This document shows positions 23,088 through 35,553 of a DNA stretch of 64,000 nucleotides, in pieces. The first letter of the stretch is position 1. The number at the start of each line of letters is the position of its first letter. The position numbers and the translations under genes are program-made. The stretch is from positions 39,923,984 through 39,987,983 of the forward strand of contig OZ034979.1 of the NCBI GenBank assembly GCA_964030785.1, read 5' to 3'. This stretch comes from Siderastrea siderea (taxonomy: Eukaryota > Cnidaria > Anthozoa > Scleractinia > Rhizangiidae). Below the pieces are notes generated by a model. The model was not told the DNA's origin. It made no database searches and saw only the letters and a list, made by a program, of their open reading frames with translations.

Positions 23088-26076
23088 TATTAGAGAGAAA
23101 AAACATCAGTTGGTATCAAGAAATGAGTGGTATTAGCCAGAAAAGAGAATTTTGACGTCTTTGATATCAGGGCTATATAGGTTTAAAGTGAACTCTGCTT
23201 AAACAAATTATTTAGATACAAATGTTAATAGACTGCCTTTAGATCTACTGTTGGATTCCTTGCTAAATTATCTCTTGCAACAGTAGTATTATCGTGAGAC
23301 GTAAAATTCTGGGAATCTTAGTAGCGAAATAATTGAGTTTTATGAGCTTACTCGCTTTAGAGTAAAGTCATATATATAGCTCAGAGGGTAGACCGTGGAG
23401 TTCCAAAAACGAATTTTGGCCGGGGGGGGGGGACGGGGGGAGAGTGAATTTCAGAAGGTGGGACAAAACGTGCACCGTGCACGTGGAGGGTTAAAAAAGG
23501 TGACAAAAATAACAGCTTATTTAAAGGCTTTGTCTAACTAGGCTAAAAGTATTTAATTAATATTAGTACAAATCGGTCTTTGTTGACTGCAGTCTCACCT
23601 ATACATAGAAGAGGTGTACCTCTTGGGCGCGTTTGTACAGGGCATCTGTTAACTTTCCGTCAAGTTACTTGTAATGTTATTGTTTTCACTGCTCGCTACT
23701 TTAGAGATTTGCTAACAATCATCAAATTTTATCGCTTCTTTTAGAGGTTTGCAACTTTTTTTTCTGGGCCTCGTTTCCTCTTGGAATAGAAATAGTGAAA
23801 CACTTAGAACATCAGCCTTGCACCTGGGCGTTCTCACTCGCCTCGCTGCCCGAGCGATTTTTGGTTGCACATATTACCAAACACACAACAAAGTTCCATG
23901 TTGTTGCAAAAAGTAGACGTGCATCTGATTATTTTGCGCACTGGTTGTCGCCTTTCCTTCCCTCCCCCTTAAAAGAATTGAAAATTTTCTAGTTGTTTCA
24001 TCTAAAAGGTGCATGGTGTATAAGAACGTCACTAAAATATGATTATTCGGTGTTCTTATTTTGGTAGTCCAAGACTGTGAAAAAAATGTTTAGTTGTAAC
24101 TAGAAGACAAAGTGTTTTATATTGTCATACCTTTCACTAGCAGAAAGGATTGTAGTGAAAAACTGTGAACAGATATAATTAGGGAGCAATAAAACTATTT
24201 TTAAAATAATAAGAAAGCTCACGTAACTGTTTTTCTGCCTATGTTAATTAAGGGTTTTTTCAATTTAATCTAGTTCTAGATCATTCGGCTGATAAACAAT
24301 CTCGCCGCGCTGTTAATAGCTCGCGCTCTCAGCTATTTCGTGCGCCCTCTCGACTATCCACAAAGGGACTGCTAGCAGTCTGTTCGGCCTATTGAACAAG
24401 CCCGTTTCACAGGATCAGGAGATACCTTGTTGACAGGACTACATGTAAGTTCGCTAAATAGAATGTACAATACCAAACCACTGATCCATACACCAGTTCC
24501 ATCGATCTGAATGTGGATCGCTCGGATCGCAATCTAAGATTGATTTGTCCATTAATAGTAGACTGCGAGTAGTCTCTAATTTTAGTAATGCCGATTGTGG
24601 GGCGGGCGAAATACTCACGCGCGTGCGGGCGAAACTTCGAGGAGACGCAACACGAGGGGAGCTAATTTTCGGCGCTCCCCTCGCGTCGCGTCTTTTCGAA
24701 ATTTCTTGCGTGCGTGTGTGTATTTCGCCCGCCCCACAATCGCCATCGCCAAAAAATAAATTTTTGAAAAATAAATTGTTGAGTTCCTTATCCAGACTTA
24801 CCTCAACTACAATCTGTGTACACGAATTGACCCTTGAAAAAAGACCAGGTATCACAACAAACACAACATGCAAACATGGTCCGGCGCCATTTGGAAACTC
24901 GCCTAAAGAGAGAAAACCCAGCCGAAAAGGAAGATGTTCCTGTTAAATGAACTACAGCAATACTGAAAAGTGAGCAGCTTTTTAATTTACGTTTATTGAA
25001 TCGTGCGGGAGAGTTAACTCTACAGTGCGCGAAGTATGCAAACGATTAACGTAGTCGAGGGACAGGGGGGGGCGGGAGACCGGGATAAAAGGGGGCGGGA
25101 AGCGGGATTCCCAAGGTTGCGGGAAGCGGGAGAAAAAGGGAAAAACTACGGAACATTGTGCAATATTTTGCAATCGAAAAAATGAAAAGAGGCGGGAACC
25201 AACAAATACAGGACGGGAACCGGGATTAAAGGGTACGGGAAGCGGGAGGCTTAAACTCCCCTTCCCCCCCCCCCCCTGTCATAAATAGGAATTTGTTGAA
25301 ATCTGGTTATTCGTCGCAGTTTAAAACGATAGCTTTTACAGCGATACTTTGATTTAGACTGCGACATTTCGACCGGTAACTGTTAACTATAACTACTGTT
25401 CTTTCCGTTCTTTACCAGGTTGGCTGTCGGTTAACACGTGGTTAACACAGCTAACATTTCACAAATTTCTTCATCTTTACTTTTATTTTTACAACAAGCA
25501 TGGCCATGACGACATAACTGTTTTGTAGCTATAGCTTCAGTAATAATCGTGTAATAAAAAGAAATTTATAGTTATTTACCTTCAAGTGGAGTTTTGGTTT
25601 AATCTTGAGGCCGTTTTAGAAAGGGAATATTAGCCAACAGGGAGCTTCCTAGCGCAGTGGAGACCACCACGTCACACTTCCGTTTTGTCTAATATTGACC
25701 TTTAGTTGTAAATTAATTAATTGAAACTCAAAAGGCTCTTTGGGAAGAAACAAAAACAAGCTTTAAGTATGAAAACGATTGCGTTTTCGTGTCTAAAAAT
25801 GCTGCCTTCGCGCTCGTGCAAGTGCCTTCCAAAGCGGCCTTAGACTTTGTACACAAAGCACAGATGACTGAATCACAGTTGTAGTTTACTGGCTATATTA
25901 TAATTTTCGTGTTGCCCTAGTTGTTCCCCCCTCCCACTTCTCCCCTCCTGGACTAGATTAAAGAGTAAGGTTTTCAGTTCAGACTGGCAAAAAATTGTTT
26001 TGGTATCCAAACCCTATGGTCTCCAAACGGCTCTTTGAAACGGAAATATTTTCAAAAGAAAAGAGATAATCTCATT
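23088..26076. other. Duplicated 3' region of Wnt copy 2
   Basis: Matches 14832-18153. Contains AATAAA at 24188-24193, the hairpin MITE at 24588-24746 and poly-G/poly-C runs near 23421 and 25265. No gene. Confidence 0.6.
24588..24746. repeat. Foldback MITE (copy 2)
   Basis: Duplicate of the hairpin at 16591-16749. The arms remain complementary around the same GC-rich centre. Confidence 0.8.
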
Positions 26077-26149
26077 TGGTTTCGGCCAGGATCGAACTGG
26101 CGACCTTCTGCGTGTAAAGCAGACGTGATAACCATTACACTACGAAACT
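26077..26149 (-). tRNA. tRNA-Val (UAC), duplicate, slightly degenerate
   Basis: Copy of the tRNA at 18154-18226 with an identical anticodon arm (anticodon TAC) and T arm. The acceptor stem now starts AGTTTCG against CGAAACC, so pair 1:72 is an A-C mismatch while pair 2:71 has become G-C. It could still function; the mismatch suggests relaxed constraint. Confidence 0.8.
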
Positions 26150-26350
26150 AAGCACATGCATTGTAGGGTAAAATTAACAATGTATTTCTACCCGCACATC
26201 ATTGGTTAATACTATTAAATGACGTGGTATCCTTAACGCGGATATGATTTCTCGTCGAACAATATTTGTCAAGTAATTATTCTTTGTTTTAAAAAAGAGT
26301 TTTTCCTTTTGAGCAGACGTCAAGAATCATATTGTTTTGCTTTGCAATCT

Positions 26351-28109
26351 TTTAAAATTAAAATTTGTTTCTTACAACACAAGATAGTCAAGATATATTT
26401 TAAAAATCAAAACTACCTCTGACCATATACTATATATTATTGCTTCACCACGAATAATTATAATCAAAAGACGAAGTGTAAAGTTCGTTACAAAAAAGGG
26501 TTCAGAGTTTACCGTCCTTTCAGTCTGCCAGCTGTCATCACCGGTATTAACTTGCGGCGGTCAAAAATTTGAATAATGATTTGCTTTTTTAATTCAGCTA
26601 ATTAAAGTAAGAAATTTGGTTTGGTTTTATAAATTTAAATTAATAAATGAGCCATGTTGTTTACATAACCACCTTTTGGCTTCCCCTACGCTACAAGTAA
26701 TTCTTCTCTTCTCTCTTGGGTTATCTAAGGAAAGGCGAAAGTGTCGTTGGTGGTCGGGTAAAATTCAGCAAATGCTGCTCATGAAAATACCTATTATTGA
26801 TATCGGCGCTATATAAATTTAAAAAATTAGACAATGGGACCTTGATTTTTTCGCCGTAATTTCCCCGCTGGTGCATGTACGTATTTCTCGTTCTTTGGAT
26901 TCGTTTCTCCTGCTTCTCGTTCAAATTGAAGGAACACTGTTTATGTTTATGATGTTTGAGTGTTAATGTTAATGATTATTTTTTACTGGACCTTTATTTG
27001 GCGGGTTTCCACCAGCTGTTGTTTATTTGTTTGTTTTTGTTTCGTTTTTGTTTTGTTTTTTCCTTTTGTGGTTTGAAAAGAAAGTAGTTTTTTTTTGGGG
27101 GGGGGGGGTGTTTTATTTGGGGGGGGGCAGTTCATTTCAATGTCTGATTCTAAACAATTCGTCAACTTACATAAAACTGAACAAAAGTTTGTAAATATGG
27201 TACCGTGACAGAGGAAGTAACTGGAGCTAGCAATTAAGAGATGTCAACAATACAAAACAAAAAGTAAGACAACACGTCTGCGCTGACCTGTCTCTAAACT
27301 TCTTTCATTCAGTATTCTAGTACTGTCAAGTTTTGGCAGAGATAATTTTACGGGGCATTAACTTCTAGTGGTTTCTTTTTATGCAGTTGGCCGGAAACTT
27401 CACAAAAACGGCAAAAATGAAACCCACAAAAGTGCCAAATGGCAAGCACTTGAGACGCTTTGACGAAATTGGTCTCACGCGATGCTTAACTGATGTAACA
27501 ATTGATTTGAAGATCCAATCAACAACTTTGGTTCTCTTGGATCACACCGAATCAGCAGGTGTATTTAAATAAGAATGCTAACATTGACAGAGCAAAGTAT
27601 TTCTGCTACTGACGGCTATAATTGAAGAAGGTTCCGCTTTGCAATTGCCTATAAACAACTGAAAACATCACAAATCACAACACTGGCAAAGGAGTCTCTG
27701 TGCTTGATAACGTATTATGCCTGTCTGATTGCAGTGTTCACGGAGATTATTGAAGCCGTTATTTTAACGCCGCACGACTTAGACTGAAACGGCTAGGTAT
27801 ATATCATTGAAACGCTGCTCTGCCTGTTAGCATCTGTTTATATCTTACTGGAGACATTGCAAAGAAACCTCTTTCACCGCTTCCATTTTCAAATATAGGA
27901 CATATAGGGATATCCAGCACGTCAGTAGTTTCTCCACAGGTGCAAGCTCCAGCTAGCGAGTGACAAATTAAACTGAATATGTTGGTCATGATGTCTCGAT
28001 AAACGATGGAACATCCAGGCGCTGGGGATTTGATATCCAAACACAAATGACTCTCAGTTAAATCTATACAGTATATTTTAAACAACCGTGTTTGTAACAT
28101 AGACGCCAA
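26351..28109. other. Intergenic stretch upstream of the GPCR
   Basis: No gene recognised. Contains a poly-G tract near 27093-27130 beside a T-rich run. Short frames such as 27381-27572 show no domain. The GPCR promoter presumably lies in the last few hundred bases, but no clear element was seen. Confidence 0.4.
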
Positions 28110-29021
28110 ATGACTCCTTTCCATAGTTTGGGAATTGCGTTTCACATTTTCCTCTTCCTAGCGACCTGGTTTGGTAACCCTTTGGTTTGTGTTACCATAT
28201 GGCGCTTTAGAGCACTGAGAACAGTTTCAAACGTGATTATATTCAGCTTAGCAATAGCTGATCTCCTAATGACAGCTGTGTTCATGTTCCGGATTATAAC
28301 TCTTTCAAGCGGGAAGGAGTACTCCACAGCTTGTCATTATATTTCTGAGTTCGCGTTCACCATAATCTGCGTCATCATTCTACACTTGACTTGTATCAGC
28401 GTCGATCGATTCATCGCAATCAAATTTCCACTTCGCTACAAAACGGTCGTGACTCGCCGGCGAATGAAGGCAGCGATAGTCTCCATCTGGGTGATATCGA
28501 TAATTGGAACCGTTGTCTTGCCACATTCGCTACCCAAAGCTGAATACGAAGATTTTGTTGATTACTATGACAAGTTCCATTTGTGCATCACCCACGCGGG
28601 CGATCACCAGTTCAAGAACACGTCCAAAGTTTTCGCCGCAGCCATTATCATCTTATATTTCCTTGTCCCGTTCATTATCACTCTCAGCAGCTACATCTAC
28701 ATCATCAAAGTATCACGCAACCAGCAGGTGAGACTTAAAAACGAGGCTCAACTTGAGAGAGAGGCAGCTAGGAAAATCGAGATCAAAATGGCCATAACAT
28801 ATGCTATCGTTATTGGTGCGTTCATGTTGTGCTTTTTGCCGCTTTTAGTAGGGACATTGTACCAACAATTCGTGCCCGAGAGGCGTGAAGATGTGGTGCT
28901 TACGATGAAGATTTTATCGACCTTGGCATCAGTGAGTGCTTGTGTTAACCCAGGGGTTTATACGTGGAGAAGTCAAGAATTCAGAAAGGCGTTCAAAATA
29001 ATTATCACCAGAACTCATTAG
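28110..29021 (+). CDS. Orphan rhodopsin-family (class A) GPCR
   Basis: Intronless, 303 aa, seven hydrophobic helices. Class A landmarks: GN at 22-23 (TM1), LAIAD ending at D51 (TM2), C75 at the start of TM3 with partner C159 in loop 2, D-R-F at 99-101 (DRY variant), Trp in TM4 (residue 127), CFLP at 241-244 (CWxP variant), and NPGVY at 280-284 (NPxxY). The carboxyl tail is only about 20 residues. Loop 3 is short and charged. This fits the large single-exon amine/peptide-like GPCR expansions of cnidarians; the ligand cannot be told, as I saw no convincing amine-binding Asp in TM3. The start is the first ATG, just ahead of TM1. Confidence 0.9.
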   Translation: MTPFHSLGIAFHIFLFLATWFGNPLVCVTIWRFRALRTVSNVIIFSLAIADLLMTAVFMFRIITLSSGKEYSTACHYISEFAFTIICVIILHLTCISVDRFIAIKFPLRYKTVVTRRRMKAAIVSIWVISIIGTVVLPHSLPKAEYEDFVDYYDKFHLCITHAGDHQFKNTSKVFAAAIIILYFLVPFIITLSSYIYIIKVSRNQQVRLKNEAQLEREAARKIEIKMAITYAIVIGAFMLCFLPLLVGTLYQQFVPERREDVVLTMKILSTLASVSACVNPGVYTWRSQEFRKAFKIIITRTH

Positions 29022-29272
29022 CTTTACGATTTGCTTTCACTTAAGCTTTAGCTTTATGTTTTGAACTGAAACTAAATCTAGAATTGGGCTTAAAATGTCT
29101 GTGTTGCAGTAAGTAACCCTAAACAGTGAGCCTAAAAAACCAATAGCTAAGAAGTTTGCCCAGACAAAGCGGTAAGCCCGGGTATAAAAATAAACAAAAA
29201 CAGCTAAACGGGTTAACGGTTAGGGGATATAAAAGACTACTCTTCATATAAGTGTACAGCTAATTTTGGTAT
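29022..29272. other. GPCR 3' region
   Basis: Non-coding, ending where the LTR begins (TGTTAACAGAC at 29273). No canonical polyadenylation signal is obvious. Confidence 0.4.
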
Positions 29273-30414
29273 TGTTAACAGACAAAATCCAATAATTCGT
29301 AGCTTGAGACTAAAAACATAACTATAATAGATTCAAACATTTTTCGCCCCTGTTTACCGTTGTTCTTTTAAAAATTCAATCAGTTATCGTTTATGTTTGC
29401 TTTTGGATTATTTTGTTTGCACTTTTTCTCGCTTTCAGATAAAAAGAGATCTTTAACGAATCTGCCCTTTTGACTAGGTCTAGCCGACTGAAAATACGAA
29501 ATTTTCAATGGATAAAAAGCCTTAAGTTAAATTAAGAGTTTCTATAATTGTTCTCGCTTAAAAGGACGAAAGGTTTCCTTTATACCCGATGTAGTCTTAG
29601 CTGTAACCGTTGTTTTGTATTCGCTGAATAGCGTTCCATTTCATAATAGACCAGAAGTTTCACTTGTATTCTTAGCTTTTATTCCTTTTCTATATTTCTT
29701 GAATAGAGTCCAGTTTTACAATAGAATATGATTTCTTTGGATATAGATTGTGTTTTGCTAAAATGTAAACTTCTTTCTAATTGGAATTGTTTCTTTTTGT
29801 TGTATTTGCTGAGCTGGCTTTATTCAACCCTCCTTATAGAATGATTAGCGACCGATGGTATAAATTGACTGACCTTGCAATTGTAAGTTGATTCATATCT
29901 GATACACATTGCCGAGAGATAACATCCAGAGCTCGTCTGTTACACATCGGATTCAGAAGTCTCGACGATTAAAGTGTGTTTGAAGTCAATCTCCGTGTGT
30001 TGTCCGTGGTTCAGTTGTTGTTAGTTCCCGTCCGTACCAGGAATTCGTGACGAGATTCCGTTCCCGCTAGCTGAGCGAGTTGCAGAGCTAAGTTCCCCGA
30101 GTCAAGTGCTCATTTTGCCGCCAATTGTCGCCCAGAAGGTAACGTTTTCCCCTGCGAAGCGTCAGAGTGGAAAACCCTATCGTCACAGTGAGTGGAGAAC
30201 GCGTGTAGCTTCAACTGGACCAGTTTGGGACAACTCTGAACAAAGATAGCCGAGATTTACGTTGGTTCATCTTCGAGAGATGTGAATCCCTTGGAGCGTA
30301 AACACAAAGGACGTCCAAGTACGTGAGTAAACAAAAGTACATTGTTGTTTTATGAAGTCCGTTAAGAAAGCTATTAAGAAGAAATTTCCTAGATACAATT
30401 TAAGAAGTAGAGCG
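29273..30414 (+). repeat. Direct repeat, left copy (5' LTR, leader, gag start)
   Basis: Begins TGTTAACAGACAAAATCC and matches 34354-35493 with few substitutions. Contains GGTATAAATTG (about 29858), a plausible TATA element in the LTR. The LTR proper ends somewhere before the gag-like ATG at 30352. Confidence 0.8.
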
Positions 30415-33400
30415 GCAGAAACTGAGGAGGAAATATATTTTGTACCTGTATCCACTGCGCCTAACGTTAGCAAGACTATCCAGTGCGATTTATCCGACGA
30501 AGAGAACTGTGAATTGTCAAAACAACTGCCGTTTCTTTTGAGTTACGGCGATCTATTAAAGCCGATAAACGAAGCGGGTTAAAGTGAGTCTCAGACCGAA
30601 GAACCCGAGCCGCGACTTTCCACATTTTCTAGCCCCGAGCAAGCCAACACTACACAACGTGAACCCATAGACATTAGCATAGAACAAGATAGTGATTTTT
30701 TAATCCAGCCCAGCGTCGCTGGTGTAGAAAACTCCTGTAAACAGCCAATTTCGCCGGAAGTTGGTCTCGAAGAATTTCAGCCGAGTCGATCCAGTAGCCC
30801 ATTCCGTCCGCCACGTTACAGTCCAGCCCGTGCCGCATCAAGGGTAGCAGACAGCGCTGAAACCGACGACGAAAGCGAAAAATTAGAATTCTCTAAGAAG
30901 ACACCCAGAGTTACACGAATTCCAGTAATCAATTCGCCGGCGGACCTCATAAAATTAGTCAATCCGCGTCCAGCAAGTCGAGAAGACGACACCAGTGACA
31001 GAGATTACCTCCCAAGGCTTATAGACGAAGTCACAAGTGGTGAAATTAAGTGAAACCGATTCAACTGAAGAAAATCAAGCCGAAGACAGTCAAGAAGAAA
31101 CCAATCGATCCTCCATGGCCGTAGAATTACTAACGGATTTAAAAGACCAGGTGACACACCTACAAACTCAATTACAATTACAGCAAATCCAGCAACAGAA
31201 GACCACTAAAGCCTTGAAAAAAAGCGCCTATTCCTGAGTCATCAAGTATGCACAGACCAGCCCCATTTCACGGTTATGACTCTGAAGATGTCTGTCGCAG
31301 CCTTGATAAGATTGAGAGCTATCTCAAGTTACGGCACATAGACCCAGCAAGTCCTACCGCTCTAGCTGAGCTGTCGCTGAACCTCGCTGGTCCCGCGGAA
31401 GATTTTTATTACTCCTTGCCTGAAGATCGTAAAGCGACCTTCGATCAGCTGCGAGACGCTCTGCGGGAACGTTTCGCTAACGATAACCAGAGTTGGTTAA
31501 TTTGGCAGGCTGTCACGACACGCCAACAGGGAACCGCGGAACCATTAGACGCGTACCGATTTAACTAAGAAGTTCCGTAGGCTGAATATTACCGACGCTG
31601 GGAAAATGAGATATTTCGTGCAAGGTTTACGCGCCGATGTACGAAAAACAGTTCTTTTAAAACAGCCAAAAACGTTCCGTGAGGCCGAAGAAATGGCAAG
31701 ATTGGCCTGTTCCGTAGAAACTACAATGAACAGTTCTTCTGTGAGTCATATGGCAAGTCAACTAGATAACTTGTCTCAAGCGGTAAAATCTCTAATTACT
31801 TCAGGTGGAAATATATCTCCGCAGTCCTCACAAACAGAAGAAAAGAAGTTGATTGACATAATCCAACAAAATAACGCCGTATTGGCCCAGCTCAGTTCCT
31901 CACTGGATAAACTAAGAAATCCCGAAACCTCCTCGTTACCATTAAATGCCTCGGCAAATACAGTTCGACTTAACACTCAGCCAAATCTGGCCGCCTTTTC
32001 TGATTCGCCCTAAGCAAGTGGGAATGTTAGTGGACTAAGAAGTGAATCCAGCAGTTGAAAGAGATGATACAGAACCTTGGCCGCGAAACCGACGCCAGAA
32101 TTCGTGGCCTTGCGAGACGTAACCAGCCCTCGCGTAACGAACAACCAAGAGAAAGGACCCGCGATGGACGGCCAGTGTGTTACACTCGCGGACGGAAGGG
32201 ACATTTACAAACCAGTTGCCCCGAAAGAAGAAACTATGGTCTTCAACCTCAGCCGCCACAACAGCAACAATACGGGCCGAGTTATTCACCAAATTCTAAT
32301 TACAACCAGCCGCGAGATATTTATCGTAATCACCAAGATCCAAGTTTAGCTATTCTGGATGGGAACAATCCAGCCAAGTTCTTCCGAGGGACCGTTTTAC
32401 GCTCGGAGATCAAAGCCCCCACCGACAAAGCCACGCCACACGGTACAGTGGAAATACAGTCAAGCAAATCTACATGAACAGGACGCTGAACAGCAAGTAT
32501 CAGCGTCGCTTAACAACCAGAAACCGGAAATAGCTCAGTACTCTGTACCGGAAGTGAAGCCACCTCGTGGCCAAGTACCTCACAAGCCAGATCATGCTAG
32601 CGATTTGTCAAGTGTCCCAGAAGAAATCAAGCCTATCGTAGATTGTGTCCTCCGCGTGATCAAACGCAAGACTGTCACTATACCAACTGCGAATAACGCC
32701 AAGAAATCAGCTGATAAAGATAGTACAATTCATACCTATCCAGGCCATCCTACTGCCACTCAAGTTAGCCAAGAATCATTGAACAAATCTGTGAGCGTTT
32801 CTCATGAAGTACAGTCAGGGCGAAACAGCAGTTCAGAAAATTATACACTGGTCGACACAGTTACAAACAACTCACCGAAGGAACAGAAGAGTAAACTACA
32901 ACCACACGCGGCTCTTCAGCCAAGTGACTTGCCTACAACTGGCGAGATTGCAAGTAAACAAGTACAATTACTTGTCGATACAGGCGCTTGTGTGTCAGCC
33001 ATCGACGAACAGTTTGTCCACAAGACTTATGGCCAGTTCCTTCCAAAGATGACTAACGGCTCTCTCACCTCAGTCCAAACCATTAGTGGAGATAAGGTTC
33101 CAGTACTGGGAAAGATTTCCGTACCCCTGAAGTTGAACGGTTTTGAATATTCCTGTGGCTTCCATGTTATGAAGAACCTTGCATATGATGCTATCCCCGG
33201 TCGCGACTTCCTTCAACGACACCAAGCCCGAATAGACCTTGAGACAAACAGCCTTACGTTTAAAGGATCCACAGATGTCAGGAAGAAACGCGAGAGTACT
33301 AGTGTATCAGAATTGCCTGTCATGGGAACCTACCATTCTGCGATGACCAATGTAGAAACAGAAGCCTCCACTGAAAGTGATCCGCAACCTTGTGCCAAGG

Positions 33401-33444
33401 TTTCCTACCAAAACACAGTCAAGCGAAGCACAAAGAATGACTAG
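30352..33444 (+). pseudogene. Retrotransposon gag-protease pseudogene
   Basis: The amino-terminal part runs from 30352, with one in-frame TAA at 30580-30582 and then an open frame to about 31050. Frame changes follow near 31050, 31220 and 31560, a stop at 32011-32013, and more frame changes near 32040 and 32350. 31248-32013 carries a Ty3/gypsy-type gag core (PFHGYDSEDVCRSLDKIESY). A zinc knuckle near 32170 has lost its second Cys (CYTRGRKGH). The aspartic protease active site LLVDTGACVSAI lies near 32971 in the last frame, followed by the flap and GRDFL motifs. No downstream polymerase. Non-functional as it stands. Confidence 0.75.
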
Positions 33445-33459
33445 ATATTTAGTCAATAC

Positions 33460-33876
33460 TTGGCTTTGTTTTGTATCCTTCTGTACTTGCTCGCAGCTTC
33501 TCACAAACATGATGACATGCCAGTAATCAACAAGCCTGTTACCCAGACGACACACAAAGTATGTGCTTACCAAGTTGGAGGTAGTGACAGTGTTCACTCC
33601 GGTGCCAGTTTTCAAAGCACCCCAACAAATCACAAAGAACAATACAAAATTGAACAAGATGAAGATGAATCACAAAAGCCAAGATCATCGCTCAAGCCTT
33701 CCACGAAAGCAATTGAAATCCACCAAGAGTCAGTCTATGCAGTTTCAGAAAGCAGTGTTGGAGTACCACAAGAGTTTCATAGCATCACAGATTGGTCCAG
33801 TGAGAAACCGTTATCCGTTGCCCAGAATTTGCCAAAGAAGAAGATCAAGATAAAGCCAAGCCCTTTGTTGAACTGA
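33460..33876 (+). other. Open frame of unknown nature after the protease
   Basis: About 138 codons opening with a hydrophobic stretch followed by a polar Lys/Ser/Gln-rich region. It lies inside the LTR element where polymerase would normally be. No recognisable domain; it may be degraded element sequence. Confidence 0.25.
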
Positions 33877-34037
33877 ACATTACTGAACTTTACCAGTTAT
33901 CATATACCTAGATTAACTATAAATGTTAGGGAAAGACAAAGCTATAAGAAAACTATTTAGCAGCGCATATCAATTTAAAATGATTGGGAATTCAATTGAG
34001 ATGATACATACGTACGCGATATTCTCCATGCGACAAA

Positions 34038-34137
34038 GTTCAGCTTTCAGTAATAAGGATAAAACAGAAGTCTTTTCCAGAAGTATAGTTCACCTTTCAG
34101 TAATAACGATAAAACAGAGGTCTTTTCCAGAGGTATA
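34038..34137. repeat. 50 bp direct repeat, two copies
   Basis: GTTCAGCTTTCAGTAATAAG... recurs exactly 50 bp on at 34088 with four or so changes. It lies upstream of the right LTR copy. Confidence 0.8.
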
Positions 34138-34353
34138 TAAGGGTATTTTAAATCATGTTGTGAGAGGTGTCGCTTTCTGTGCGATTCTTATCAAAATCAT
34201 AACGGAATTCATTGCTGGTTTCCCTTTAACCCCATTCACATGTTAGCATTCAATTTCAAAAGATAAGGGATGATTTAGCGGAAAAATCAGTAGTCAGGGT
34301 AATTTTCATTTTGTTTGTTTGGCCGAGGACGGCTCAAACTGAGGTCGGAGGAA

Positions 34354-35493
34354 TGTTAGGAGACAAAATCCAATAATTCGTAGCTTGAGACTAAACACAG
34401 AACTACAATAGATTCAAACATTTTTCGCCCGTGTTTACCGTCGTTCTGTTAAAAATTCAATCAGTTATCGCTTATGTTTGCTTTTGGATTATTTTGTTTG
34501 CACTTTTTCTCGCTTTCAGATAAAAGAGATCTTTAACGAATCTGCCCTTTTGACTAGGTCTAGCCGACTGAAAATACGAAACTTTCAATAGATAAAAAGC
34601 CTTAAGTTAAATTAGAGTTTCTATAATTGTACTCGCTTAAAAGGACGAAAGGTTTCCTTTATACCCGATGTAGTCTTAGCTGTAGCCGTTGTTTTGTATT
34701 CGCTGAATAGCGTTCCATTTCATAATAGACCAGAAGTTTCACTTGTATTCTTAGTTTTTATTCCTTTTCCATATTTCTTGAATAGAGTCCAGTTTTACAA
34801 TAGAATATGATTTTTTTGGATATAGATTGTGTTTTGCTAAAATGTAAACTTCTTTCTAATTGGAATTGTTTCTTTTTGTTGCATTTGCTAAGCTGGCTTT
34901 ATTCAACCCTCCTTATAGAATGATTAGCGACCGATGGTATAAATTGAGTGACCTTGTAATTGTAAGTTGATTCATATCTGATACACATTGCCGAGAGATA
35001 ACCTCCAGAGCTCGTCTGTTACACATCAGATTCAGAAGTCTCGACGATTAAAGTGTGTTTGAAGTCAATCTCCGTGTGTTGTCCGTGGTTCAGTTGTTGT
35101 TAGTTCCCGTCCGTACCAGGAATTCGTGACGAGATTCCGTTCCCGCTAGCTGAGCGAGTTGCAGAGCTAAGTTCCCCGAGTCAAGTGCTCATTTTGCCGC
35201 CAATTGTCGCCCAGAAGGTAACGTTTTCCCCTGCGAAGCGTCAGAGTGGAAAACCCTATCGTCACAGTGAGTGGAGAACGCGTGTAGCTTCAACTGGACC
35301 AGTTTGGGACAACCCTGAACAAAGATAGCCGAGATTTACGTTGGTTCATCTTCGAGAGATGTGAATCCCTTGGAGCGTAAACACAAAGGACGTCCAAGTA
35401 CGTGAGTAAACAAAAGTACATTGTTGATTTATGAAGTCCGTTAAGAAAGCTATTAAGAAGAAATTTCCAAGATACAATTTAAGAAGTAGAGCG
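34354..35493 (+). repeat. Direct repeat, right copy of LTR, leader and gag start
   Basis: Begins TGTTAGGAGACAAAATCC and matches 29273-30414. It breaks off at AAGTAGAGCG, inside the gag amino terminus, and runs into a second, diverged leader fragment. Confidence 0.85.
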
Positions 35494-35553
35494 ACCAGGA
35501 GGTAACGTTTTACCCTGCGAAGCCTCAGAGTGGAAAACCTAATCGTCACAGTA

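Larger units (their letters stand above)
18429..26350. repeat. Tandem duplication, copy 2
   Basis: Second copy of 10606-18425. It carries a damaged Wnt exon 3, an intact Wnt exon 4, the hairpin MITE and a second tRNA-Val. Copy-specific changes are a 39 nt and a 35 nt deletion within exon 3, about 200 bp of extra sequence near 20092-20296, and a 419 bp MITE at 21376-21794. Non-coding parts differ by scattered substitutions and small indels. Confidence 0.9.
29273..35553 (+). mobile_element. Rearranged, internally deleted LTR retrotransposon (Ty3/gypsy-like)
   Basis: A 1.14 kb block starting TGTTA at 29273 is repeated directly at 34354. It covers the LTR plus leader and the first codons of gag, so the second copy is an LTR with a truncated second internal region rather than a simple 3' LTR. 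A purine-rich tract (GAGGTCGGAGGAA) directly precedes the 34354 copy. Between the copies are gag and protease remnants only; no reverse transcriptase, RNase H or integrase motif was found. After 35493 a leader fragment (about 35500-35553) is repeated again. The exact LTR 3' end and primer site were not resolved. Confidence 0.75.
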
